In this document: positions 1 through 9,221 of the stretch, one piece after another
Position numbering within the stretch: position 1 is the first letter of the stretch
Layout of the letters: each line of letters opens with the position of its first letter
Source of the DNA: Actinomycetes bacterium
Lineage (GTDB): Bacteria > Actinomycetota > Actinomycetes > Streptosporangiales > Streptosporangiaceae
NCBI GenBank assembly: GCA_021793235.1
Contig: JAJYTD010000007.1
Location: forward strand, 62,001-126,000
Length of the DNA stretch: 64,000 nucleotides
Direction of reading: 5' to 3'
The notes under the pieces: generated by a model
Database searches by the model: none
What the model was told of the DNA's origin: nothing
What the model saw: only the letters and a program-made list of their open reading frames with translations
Translations under genes and position numbers: made by a program

Positions 1-80
1 CAGCATGCCCAGCAAGCGGCCGCCATCCCATCGGGAACGCCCCTGGCGGTCCCCTGAACCGACCCTGACGTACCCTCACC

Positions 81-119
81 GCCCCGGCGCGGGAAGGGAG
101 TGGGAGGGCGCGCCGGGGC
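81..119 (-). terminator. Hairpin downstream of the acetyl-CoA synthetase gene
   Basis: Bases 81-91 (GCCCCGGCGCG) and 109-119 (CGCGCCGGGGC) form a perfect 11-bp inverted repeat around a 17-base loop. It lies about 80 bases past the stop of the minus-strand acetyl-CoA synthetase gene. There is no T-run, which is common for actinobacterial terminators. The role is inferred from position only. I see no gene in bases 1-200. Confidence 0.4.
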
Positions 120-200
120 GGGAAGGCGGATCCGGGGAACCATGGCTGCTGAGCCCCGGTCAGGCCCTGTTCAGCGGGCATGCTCGCCGGACAGGACTAC

Positions 201-2177
<1,977 letters not shown>

Positions 2178-2381
2178 GTCAACTCCTGACCCGCGTGATG
2201 TTCGATACCCGGTCACCGTAGAGCTCAGGGGCCAAAGGGGCACGACCAGCACGACCGGCAGTACCCTGCACGCGACGGAAGGCGCCGTTCGCGAGACGAA
2301 CGGTCGTCGACCGACAGCAGCCTGGACGTTTTACTATTTATGTAACCTTTATCGCTTTACTACCGACCCCGCTCCTTTCCG
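2178..2381. promoter_or_regulatory. Divergent control region acs / LytS-type kinase
   Basis: This 204-base gap separates the divergent acetyl-CoA synthetase and sensor-kinase genes. Bases 2329-2362 are strikingly AT-rich for this genome and contain the direct repeat TTTACTA at 2330-2336 and 2356-2362. The AT-rich patch begins only about 20-50 bases before the kinase start, which has no ribosome site. It could therefore hold the promoter of a leaderless kinase mRNA and/or binding sites for the LytTR response regulator. This is inference from composition and position. Confidence 0.45.
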
Positions 2382-3473
2382 ATGCTGGAACCGCAGATGC
2401 AGCCGCCCTCCGGCCGAGTCCGCCAGCGACCGTCCCCGCGCTGGCGGTCTCAGCCGCGCCCGGATCCCGTGGCGGTGCTGCGCACGGCGCGCGCCATCGT
2501 GGACGATCTCGCGGACGGGCTCACCGGAAACGGCGCCCGCACTGCTGCGCGCCGCCTCCGGGGTCTGCTGGATGTGCAGGGACTGGCGCTGGCGGACCTG
2601 TCCGGATCCCTGCTGTGGTCGGGCCGCCCCGGCGACGACGCGGCCACCGAGACGCTGGTCGAGAAGGTGCTGCACACCGAGACGCCCGTTGGGAGATCCC
2701 CGCTGCTGGCCGTCCCCCTGCACGTCAACGATGAACTCGCCGGTGCGCTGGTGATCTCCGGAACGGTGCGCAGGGCCGCGGTGCGAGAAGCGGCGACCTG
2801 GGTCGTCAACGCGTTGGAACATGCCCGCCTGGAAGCTTCGGCCGATCGGGCGGAACAGGCCGAGCTGCGGGCGCTGCAGGCGGAGATCTCGCCGCACTTC
2901 GTCTACAACGCGCTTACCGTGATCGCGTCCCTGGTGCGCTCGGAGCCCGACCGGGCGCGGGAGCTGATGCTCGACTTCGCCGACTACACCCGCTACAGCC
3001 TTGCACGACGCGGCGCCTACACAACGGTCTCCGACGAGTTCCACGCGATCGAGACCTACCTCGCCCTGCAGCGAGCCGTCCTCGGTGACCGGCTCCGGGT
3101 CCAGATCAGGGTCGCCCCCGAGGTACTCGGTGTGGCGGTGCCCTACCTGATCCTGCAGCCGCTGGTAGAGAATGCCATTCGGCACGGTATCGAGCCGCAC
3201 TCGGGCTCCGGCCTCGTACAGGTCTCCGGTGAGGCCGAAGGCAGTGACTGCGTGATCAGCGTGGAGGACGATGGACTAGGCATGGACCCCGCCAAAGCCA
3301 AGACCGTCCTCGCAGGCAAGGAGCGCACCGACAGCGTCGGCCTGGCCAATGTGGACCGTAGGCTGCGCCACGTCTACGGCCCCTGGTACGGCCTTGTCGT
3401 GGAGACCGCTGTACAGGCCGGCACTCGGGTCGTCGTGCGGGTTCCGAGATTCCAGCCGGGAGTGATTCCGTGA
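2382..3473 (+). CDS. LytS/YehU-type sensor histidine kinase (soluble)
   Basis: Sensor kinase of 363 aa. A GAF-like region spans roughly residues 35-150. The His_kinase domain has QAEISPHFVYNALTVIASLV with the phospho-accepting His near residue 172, and an HATPase domain carries ILQPLVENAIRHG and EDDGLGM. I see no membrane segments, so it should sense a cytoplasmic signal. Its stop overlaps the GTG of the next gene, a LytTR response regulator, so the two form a pair. Placement between acetyl-CoA synthetase and acetate-type symporters suggests that it senses acetate, pyruvate or a related metabolite. The family precedent is the LytS-type pyruvate sensing systems of E. coli. The start is uncertain because the ATG at 2382 lacks a Shine-Dalgarno; the ATG at 2397 is an alternative. 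Confidence 0.88.
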   Translation: MLEPQMQPPSGRVRQRPSPRWRSQPRPDPVAVLRTARAIVDDLADGLTGNGARTAARRLRGLLDVQGLALADLSGSLLWSGRPGDDAATETLVEKVLHTETPVGRSPLLAVPLHVNDELAGALVISGTVRRAAVREAATWVVNALEHARLEASADRAEQAELRALQAEISPHFVYNALTVIASLVRSEPDRARELMLDFADYTRYSLARRGAYTTVSDEFHAIETYLALQRAVLGDRLRVQIRVAPEVLGVAVPYLILQPLVENAIRHGIEPHSGSGLVQVSGEAEGSDCVISVEDDGLGMDPAKAKTVLAGKERTDSVGLANVDRRLRHVYGPWYGLVVETAVQAGTRVVVRVPRFQPGVIP

Positions 3474-4276
3474 TGACACCGCCCCCTTCAGGACTGCGCG
3501 TACTGGTGGTCGACGACGTTCCGCTGGCGCTGGAAGAGCTGTGCAGGCTGCTGCGCGACGCACCGGAGATCGGTGAGGTCGTCGCGGCCGACGATCCGAT
3601 CAGTGCGCTCAAGAGCATTCAGGGCGACCGCTTCGACGCGGTGTTCCTGGATATCTCGATGCCCGGCCTCGACGGGATCGAGCTCGCCTCGCTGCTGGCC
3701 AAACTCAGCGAACCGCCGGTGATCGTGTTCGTCACCGCTCACGATCGCTACGCCGTCACGGCCTACGGCATCGGAGCCATCGACTACCTGCTCAAACCGG
3801 TGCGGGCCGAACGGCTGTCGACGGCACTGGCCAAGGTGGTCCGCATGGCCGCTTCCGGCGGAGCGCCCCCAGCAACGGAAACCGCAGAGGCACAGCAGCC
3901 GCCCGACACCATGGCCGCACTACCCGTGGAAACCGCAGGACGCACGCGCTACGTGCGGCGCAGCGACGTCCGGTTCGTCGAGGCCAACGGCGACTATGTG
4001 CGGCTGCACACCCCCAGCGGGGTCCATGTCGTGCGGATGCCGATCTCCCGGTTGGAGGAATACTGGGCCGATACCGGTTTCACCCGGGTGCACCGGAGCT
4101 TTCTGGTGTCGCTGGGCGCGGTGCTGGAGCTGCGCAGCGACTCGCTGGGCGGGCTGCTGGCCCACACCGACCTCGGGGACGTTCCGGTGAGCCGCAGGCA
4201 CGCGCGCGAACTGCGCGAACAGTTGCTGCTGGCCGCCCAGCGCGGCGAACTCGACCGATCCGACCGGCGATCCTGA
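3470..4276 (+). CDS. LytR/AlgR-type response regulator (REC + LytTR)
   Basis: Response regulator of 268 aa. The receiver domain (residues 1-125) has the phospho-acceptor Asp near residue 61 in FLDISMPGLDG and the Lys of YLLKPV. A linker rich in Ala, Pro and Gln follows, then a LytTR DNA-binding domain (about 160-262) with VEANGDYVRLHT and TRVHRSFLVSL. The GTG at 3470 follows GGGAG by 7 bases and overlaps the kinase stop by 4 bases. The downstream small membrane protein begins inside its stop codon, so kinase, regulator and first symporter appear to be one transcript. Probable target: the acs/symporter promoters. Confidence 0.92.
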   Translation: MMTPPPSGLRVLVVDDVPLALEELCRLLRDAPEIGEVVAADDPISALKSIQGDRFDAVFLDISMPGLDGIELASLLAKLSEPPVIVFVTAHDRYAVTAYGIGAIDYLLKPVRAERLSTALAKVVRMAASGGAPPATETAEAQQPPDTMAALPVETAGRTRYVRRSDVRFVEANGDYVRLHTPSGVHVVRMPISRLEEYWADTGFTRVHRSFLVSLGAVLELRSDSLGGLLAHTDLGDVPVSRRHARELREQLLLAAQRGELDRSDRRS

Positions 4277-4626
4277 TGCCGCATCGAAGCAAGCGGGTGG
4301 CGGTGACGAGCCCGCAGACCAGGCTGGCGCACTCGCGGGGCCGGGCGCGCGGGCGCTGGCGGGTGCCGCGCCTGGACCAGGGCGATGCCGAGCGCGCGGC
4401 CGTGCTGTATCGGCGCCAGCGCGTACAAGGGCTACTCGCCCTGGCACTGATCACGGCATTGCTGCTCGGCCTGCCCCTGCTGTTCGCCGCGTGGCCGGAG
4501 CTGGACGAACTCCGGCTGCTGGGCATCCCGCTGTCCTGGCTGGTGCTGGCGGTACTGCCCTACCCTGCCATGGTGCTGCTGGCCGGGTGGCAGCTGTACC
4601 GGGCCGAACGCACTGAGGAGCGCTAA
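4276..4626 (+). CDS. Small two-helix membrane protein, partner of the next symporter
   Basis: A 116-aa protein with a strongly basic N-terminus (about 45 residues, many Arg) and two hydrophobic segments near residues 54-75 and 85-105. Its ATG overlaps the regulator stop and its own stop overlaps the ATG of the following symporter. Actinobacterial acetate symporters commonly have a DUF485-type small two-helix protein at this position. This one is not clearly DUF485 by eye but has the same topology and gene position. It is inferred to be an accessory subunit. Confidence 0.7.
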   Translation: MPHRSKRVAVTSPQTRLAHSRGRARGRWRVPRLDQGDAERAAVLYRRQRVQGLLALALITALLLGLPLLFAAWPELDELRLLGIPLSWLVLAVLPYPAMVLLAGWQLYRAERTEER

Positions 4627-6329
4627 TGGTCGCGCTGCTCGCCCTCGCCCCCGTCATGCTGGTGACCCTGCTGATCGGGCTGCGCGGGGTGGCGGCGATG
4701 CGCACTACCTCGGACTTCCTCGTGGCGTCGCGGCGGGTGTCGCCGCTGCTGAACTCAGCCGCGGTGTCCGGGGAGTATCTGTCGGCCGCGTCGTTCCTCG
4801 GCGTGGCCGGGCTGGTCGTCAAGGACGGGATCGGGTCGCTGTGGTACCCGGTGGGTTTCACCGCCGGCTACATTACGATGCTCATCCTGGTGGCCGCGCC
4901 GATGCGTCGGTCGGGCGCGCTCACCGTGCCCGACTTCGCCGAGGCCCGGCTCGCCTCGCCGGCGCTGCGGCGGCTGAGCGCGCTGGTCGTGCTCGTGATC
5001 GGCGTACTGTACCTGGTTCCCCAGTTCCGCACCGCAGGCCTGGTGCTCAGCGCGGTCAGCGCCACCCCGTACTGGGTGGGCGTGGTGATCGCGGGCGCCG
5101 TCGTCAGCGCGACGATCGCGCTGGGCGGGATGCGTGCGGCAACCTACGTCCAGGCGTTCCAGTTCTTTCTGAAGCTGTTGCTGTTCATCATCCCGGCCGT
5201 CTGGCTCGTGGTGCAGGTCGGACCCGATGTCCGTCACGATGCCGTGCACCCGGTCGAGTTCACCGTCTTCGAGCACGACACGACCGTTTCGTTTCGGGTC
5301 GATGCCATATTGGAGACCGAGGAGCCCACTCCGGTGGTCGCCCCCGACGGTTCGACCACCACGCTGGGGCCGGGTCAACACACCATAGAGGCCGGGCGCA
5401 CCCTGGTTTTCGCCGAGGGCGCACCTGTGCCGGGTATCCGTGGTGACGCACCGCTGGGCGGCCCCGATTGGCAGCGTCCCCTGCTCAACCTGGAGGACGC
5501 CGGCCACCCGCTGCTGAGCACGATAGCCGTGATCGTCGCGATCGTGCTCGGGACAATGGGGCTGCCGCACATCCTGATGCGTTTCCACACCAGTCCCGAC
5601 GGCCGCTCCGCACGCAGGACCGCGGCGATCACCGTCGCACTACTGAGTGTCTTCTACCTGTTCCCCGGGGTCTACGGCGCGCTGGGCCGGGTCCTGCTCC
5701 CGCAGCTCTACCTCTCAGGCGCGACCGACACCGTGATCGTCGCGCTACCGTCCCAGGTCGATACGGGCTGGGCGGGCACACTGATGACCGCCATGCTGAC
5801 CGTGGGCGCGTTCGCGGCGTTTTTGGCCACGTCGCTGGGGCTGCTGCTGGTGATCTCCGGGGCCATCGCGCACGACCTCGTCCCCGCGGGGCTGCGCAAG
5901 CTCAGGTTCTCCGCGGTTCCGGCCGCCGCCGCCATTGTCCTGCTCGCGCTGCCCTCCGCTCACCTCGACGCCGGCCTACTGGTGACTTGGGGCTTCACTG
6001 TCGCCTCCTCCACTTTCTGTCCCCTGCTCGTGTTGGGCATCTGGTGGTCCAGACTGACGGCCCAGGGTGCGCTCAGCGGCGTGATCGCCGGGTTGCTGGC
6101 GTCTTCGGGGTCCATCCTCGTCGCGCTGTTCGGCCCGCCCTTGGACGGCTGGCCGGCGATCCTGATCGTCCAGCCCGCGCCGTGGTCGGTGCCCCTGGCG
6201 TTCGCGACCATGGTGGCGGTCTCGCTGCACGGCAGTCCGGCGCCCTGGTCCAGGACCGCGATGCTGCGGCTGCACCTCGACGAGGAGCACGTACGCGGTT
6301 CCGCGCGGCGCCCACCGGATGCCACCTGA
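4626..6329 (+). CDS. Solute:sodium symporter, cation/acetate type (with extracellular insertion)
   Basis: A 567-aa polytopic transporter of the SSF family, ActP/MctC-like. The family signature is seen in SGEYLSAASFLGVAG near the N-terminus and GLPHILMRFHTSP near residue 310. Compared with the second symporter of this locus it carries about 60-90 extra residues (roughly 197-296) of hydrophilic, strand-like, Thr/Val/Glu-rich sequence between two membrane segments, so the loop should face outside. It is translationally coupled to the small membrane protein before it. Substrate is probably acetate or another short monocarboxylate, from context. Confidence 0.88.
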   Translation: MVALLALAPVMLVTLLIGLRGVAAMRTTSDFLVASRRVSPLLNSAAVSGEYLSAASFLGVAGLVVKDGIGSLWYPVGFTAGYITMLILVAAPMRRSGALTVPDFAEARLASPALRRLSALVVLVIGVLYLVPQFRTAGLVLSAVSATPYWVGVVIAGAVVSATIALGGMRAATYVQAFQFFLKLLLFIIPAVWLVVQVGPDVRHDAVHPVEFTVFEHDTTVSFRVDAILETEEPTPVVAPDGSTTTLGPGQHTIEAGRTLVFAEGAPVPGIRGDAPLGGPDWQRPLLNLEDAGHPLLSTIAVIVAIVLGTMGLPHILMRFHTSPDGRSARRTAAITVALLSVFYLFPGVYGALGRVLLPQLYLSGATDTVIVALPSQVDTGWAGTLMTAMLTVGAFAAFLATSLGLLLVISGAIAHDLVPAGLRKLRFSAVPAAAAIVLLALPSAHLDAGLLVTWGFTVASSTFCPLLVLGIWWSRLTAQGALSGVIAGLLASSGSILVALFGPPLDGWPAILIVQPAPWSVPLAFATMVAVSLHGSPAPWSRTAMLRLHLDEEHVRGSARRPPDAT

Positions 6330-6482
6330 TCAGACCGTTCGGCGTGGCTGCGGCGCCGCTCGTCGACCGCTCGTCGGCCGTTCGCCGCGTCGCTCGTCAT
6401 TCGATCCCGCGAAGGTATCGACGCAGACCCCTTCTCCTTAATGTGTCGCAGAACACATCCCCGACAATCGCGGAGGTCTGTG

Positions 6483-6833
6483 GTGACAGACGTCGAACAC
6501 CACCGCACCGGCGGGCATCCGCCCGACGACGAGTGGGAGAAGGTCCAGGCCAGCCCCGACTTCGTGAACCTGCGCAGGCGGCTGCGTGTCTTCGTGTTCC
6601 CGATGACGGTGTTCTTCATCGCCTGGTACCTGCTCTATGTCCTGCTGGCCGCCTACGCGAGCGATTTCATGGCGATCAAGCTGGCCAGCAACATCAACAT
6701 CGGCCTGGTCTTCGGTCTGCTGCAGTTCGTGTCGACCTTCGTGATCACCGGCCTGTACGTCAACTACGCCAACCAGCGCCTGGACCCGGTGGCCGAGAAG
6801 ATCCGTGCGGAGATCGAGGGGGCTGCGAAGTGA
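6483..6833 (+). CDS. DUF485 family small membrane protein
   Basis: A 116-aa protein with a hydrophilic N-terminus and two transmembrane segments (PMTVFFIAWYLLYVLLAAY and a second ending in LYVNYAN), typical of DUF485. Members of this family are encoded just ahead of cation/acetate symporters and probably stabilise them. The GTG at 6483 follows GGAGG by 6 bases and was chosen over an ATG at 6441 that has no ribosome site. Its stop overlaps the GTG of the next symporter. Bases 6330-6482 upstream hold no gene and probably a separate promoter. Confidence 0.88.
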   Translation: MTDVEHHRTGGHPPDDEWEKVQASPDFVNLRRRLRVFVFPMTVFFIAWYLLYVLLAAYASDFMAIKLASNINIGLVFGLLQFVSTFVITGLYVNYANQRLDPVAEKIRAEIEGAAK

Positions 6834-8461
6834 ACGGAACCTCCATTCTCCTTGCGCAGGAATCGCAAGTGATCGAAGGCATCAACCCGCTACTGAACTT
6901 CGGCATCTTCGGCGCCTTCGTTCTGGTCACCTTGATCATCGTGTTCCGGGCAAGTCGCAACACCAAGACCGCTTCCGACTACTACGCCGCAGGCCGGGCG
7001 TTCAGCGGCCCGCAGAACGGCATTGCGATCGCCGGTGACTACCTGTCGGCCGCGTCGTTCCTCGGCATCTGCGGCGCCATCGCGCTCAACGGCTACGACG
7101 GCTTCCTCTACTCGATCGGCTTCCTGGTGGCCTGGCTGGTCTCCCTGCTGCTGGTCGCCGAACTGCTGCGCAACACCGGCAAGTTCACCATGGGCGACGT
7201 GCTGGCCTTCCGGATGCGCCAGCGACCGGTCCGCGCCGCCGCGGCGATCTCCACCCTCGCGGTGTCCTTCTTCTACCTGCTGGCCCAGATGGCCGGCGGC
7301 GGTGCCCTGGTCAACCTGCTGCTGGGCATCCAGAGTGGGGCCGGGCAGAACGCGGTGATCGCCGCCGTCGGTGTCGTGATGATCATCTATGTGCTGTTCG
7401 GCGGCATGAAGGGCACCACCTGGGTGCAGATCATCAAGGCCGTGCTGCTGATCGCGGGTGCCTTGGCGATGACCGTGTGGGTGCTCGTCTTGCACGGCTT
7501 CAACTTCTCGGGCCTGCTCGCCGAAGCCGTCGCCGTGGAAGGCGGCAAGGGCGAGGCGCTGCTCGCACCGGGCGCGCAGTACGGCCTGAGCGCGCTCACC
7601 AAGCTCGACTTCCTGTCTCTGGCCATCGCCCTGGTGCTCGGTACAGCGGGCCTGCCGCACGTCCTGATGCGCTTCTACACCGTGCCGACGGCCAAGGAGG
7701 CGCGGCGCTCGGTGGTGTGGGCGATCGCGCTGATCGGCATTTTCTACCTGTTCACCCTGGTCCTGGGCTACGGTGCGGCCGCACTGGTCGGACCGGAGCA
7801 GATCAGCTCGGCTCCGGGCGGGGCCAACTCCGCGGCGCCGCTGCTGGCCCTGGCCCTGGGCGGACCGCTCCTGCTCGGGTTCATCGCAGCGGTCGCCTTC
7901 GCCACGATCCTGGCGGTGGTCGCCGGGCTGACGATCACTGCGTCGGCCTCGTTCGCACACGACGTCTACTTCAACGTGATCAAGAAGGGCAAGACCGACG
8001 ACAAGGGCAGCGAGGTCAGGGTCGCCCGGATCACCGCGCTGGTGATCGGTGCGACCGCGATCCTCGGCGGCATCCTGGCCAAGGAGCAGAACGTGGCCTT
8101 CCTGGTCGCGCTCGCGTTCGCGGTCGCGGCGTCGGCGAACCTGCCCACGATCCTGTACTCGCTGTTCTGGAAGCGGTTCAATACCTCGGGCGCGCTGTGG
8201 AGCATCTACGGCGGACTCGCGGTGACGATCACGCTGATCGTGTTCTCGCCCGCGGTCTCCGGCAGTGAGACGGCCATGATCCCGAGCGTGGACTTCCACT
8301 GGTTCCCCCTGGCCAACCCGGGTCTGGTGTCGATCCCCCTGTCCTTCTTCCTGGGCTGGCTCGGCACGGTGCTGTCGCAGGAGCGCAACGCCAAGAAGCA
8401 GGCCGAAATGGAGGTCCGTTCCCTGACCGGTGCGGGCGCCGAGAAGGCCACCGCGCACTAG
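6830..8461 (+). CDS. Cation/acetate symporter, SSF family
   Basis: A 543-aa transporter, ActP/MctC type, normal length. The N-terminal GDYLSAASFLGICGAIAL, the AGLPHVLMRFYTVPTAKEAR motif and the hydrophobic pattern place it in the acetate/pyruvate branch of the sodium:solute symporters. The GTG start overlaps the DUF485 stop and is preceded by GAGGGGG. It lacks the large insertion of the upstream symporter, so the locus carries two different acetate-type carriers under one putative regulator. A perfect hairpin follows. Confidence 0.93.
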   Translation: MNGTSILLAQESQVIEGINPLLNFGIFGAFVLVTLIIVFRASRNTKTASDYYAAGRAFSGPQNGIAIAGDYLSAASFLGICGAIALNGYDGFLYSIGFLVAWLVSLLLVAELLRNTGKFTMGDVLAFRMRQRPVRAAAAISTLAVSFFYLLAQMAGGGALVNLLLGIQSGAGQNAVIAAVGVVMIIYVLFGGMKGTTWVQIIKAVLLIAGALAMTVWVLVLHGFNFSGLLAEAVAVEGGKGEALLAPGAQYGLSALTKLDFLSLAIALVLGTAGLPHVLMRFYTVPTAKEARRSVVWAIALIGIFYLFTLVLGYGAAALVGPEQISSAPGGANSAAPLLALALGGPLLLGFIAAVAFATILAVVAGLTITASASFAHDVYFNVIKKGKTDDKGSEVRVARITALVIGATAILGGILAKEQNVAFLVALAFAVAASANLPTILYSLFWKRFNTSGALWSIYGGLAVTITLIVFSPAVSGSETAMIPSVDFHWFPLANPGLVSIPLSFFLGWLGTVLSQERNAKKQAEMEVRSLTGAGAEKATAH

Positions 8462-8499
8462 GATCTTCCTCGACGGGTCCCTGATGGGTCCCCTCCCCA

Positions 8500-8535
8500 G
8501 AGCGGTCCCGGGCGTCGCAACGCCCGGGACCGCTC
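8500..8535 (+). terminator. Strong hairpin terminator after the symporter operon
   Basis: A perfect 16-bp stem (GAGCGGTCCCGGGCGT at 8500-8515 with its complement at 8520-8535) closes on a four-base loop, CGCA. It lies 38 bases past the symporter stop and ends the acetate module. No T-run follows. Confidence 0.85.
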
Positions 8536-8681
8536 GCCGCTTCACGGTGGCCCCCGGGAAAGGACGAAAGGGGTAGCCCTGATCAGCCGATCCCGGTCGG
8601 CTGGAACGTGCCCACGTGTGCCGTAACGGGGCGAGAATCCGTTAGGCTTAGCATGTACGGCACGATGTGCATTACATGCGC

Positions 8682-8754
8682 GGGCCCTTAGCTCAATTGG
8701 CAGAGCAACGGACTTTTAATCCGTGGGTTCTGGGTTCGATCCCCAGGGGGCCCA
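8682..8754 (+). tRNA. tRNA-Lys (anticodon UUU)
   Basis: A full cloverleaf can be drawn. The acceptor stem 8682-8688 pairs with 8747-8753 (one T-G pair). The anticodon stem 8708-8712/8720-8724 has loop CTTTTAA, giving anticodon TTT at 8715-8717. The T stem 8730-8734/8742-8746 has loop TTCGATC. The discriminator is A at 8754 and the CCA end is not encoded. An integrase remnant lies directly downstream, a common situation at tRNA attachment sites. Confidence 0.97.
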
Positions 8755-8767
8755 CTCGTAGACAGCC

Positions 8768-9083
8768 GTTTCACCTGGGCGTTCTTCCGGCCGGAAGGGC
8801 GCCCGTTCTCGTTCCCGCCCGCTTGGGAGCCCGTAGGGAGCCCGCGAGTTCCCGGCCCGGTCCCCGATGCCGCCCGCGGCACCACCGACGCCGACGCCGC
8901 AGCGGATTCATGGGCCACCTCAGGCAGAACGCGCGCATAGATGTCCATCGTGACGTTGATGGCGCTGTGGCCAAGGATCTCCATGATGGTGCGCGCATCG
9001 ACGCCTTGCGCCAGGAGCAGCGTCGCACAGGTGCGCCGTAGGAAGCCGCTCCGGTTCGGCCGGGTGGTACCGGGACGAACCAC
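8768..9083 (-). pseudogene. Remnant of a tyrosine integrase (C-terminal catalytic part)
   Basis: The minus strand encodes LRRTCATLLLAQGVDARTI, then MEILGHSAINVTMDIYARVL. This is the end of the catalytic domain of phage-type tyrosine recombinases: the Arg-box, the GHS motif and the nucleophilic Tyr in IYARV. The His of the usual HxLRRT motif and everything before it are missing in this frame, and weak traces continue in other frames to about 9130, so the gene is truncated and frameshifted. The open frame runs on through the antisense of tRNA-Lys, which is not real protein. It is inferred to be the relic of an element that integrated at the tRNA 3' end. Confidence 0.75.
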
Positions 9084-9175
9084 GCGGAACCACTAGACCG
9101 CGGCCAGGCCATGCGGAACCAGTTCGCACAAAGGTCCGCTTCTCGCTGTCTCCGGCGGCCGACGACGCAGTTATG

Positions 9176-9201
9176 ATAAACCGATCAATCGATCTATTAA
9201 T
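9176..9201. promoter_or_regulatory. Imperfect inverted repeat before the amidohydrolase gene, possible TetR operator
   Basis: An AT-rich 26-base dyad lies 20 bases ahead of the amidohydrolase ATG: left arm ATAAACCGATC, spacer AATC, right arm GATCTATTAAT. Eight of eleven arm positions pair. Size and placement suit a TetR-family operator, and a TetR gene is the second gene of the operon it would control. Autoregulation is inferred. Confidence 0.5.
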
Positions 9202-9221
9202 GACAACGGCCGGGAGGGCAC

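Noticed and set aside
5468-6829. N-terminal extension of the second symporter by 454 residues
   Set aside because: It would read the first symporter in a wrong frame; the coupled GTG at 6830 gives the normal family length.
6890-8545. 551-codon minus-strand frame opposite the second symporter
   Set aside because: His/Gln/Arg-rich composition typical of antisense frames; the plus-strand symporter is unmistakable.
8688-8770. C-terminal tail of the integrase frame through tRNA-Lys
   Set aside because: It is the antisense translation of the tRNA gene, a known source of false protein tails.
9179-9201. CRISPR or phage attachment repeat near the tRNA
   Set aside because: Only one AT-rich dyad is present; there is no repeat array and no copy of the tRNA end.
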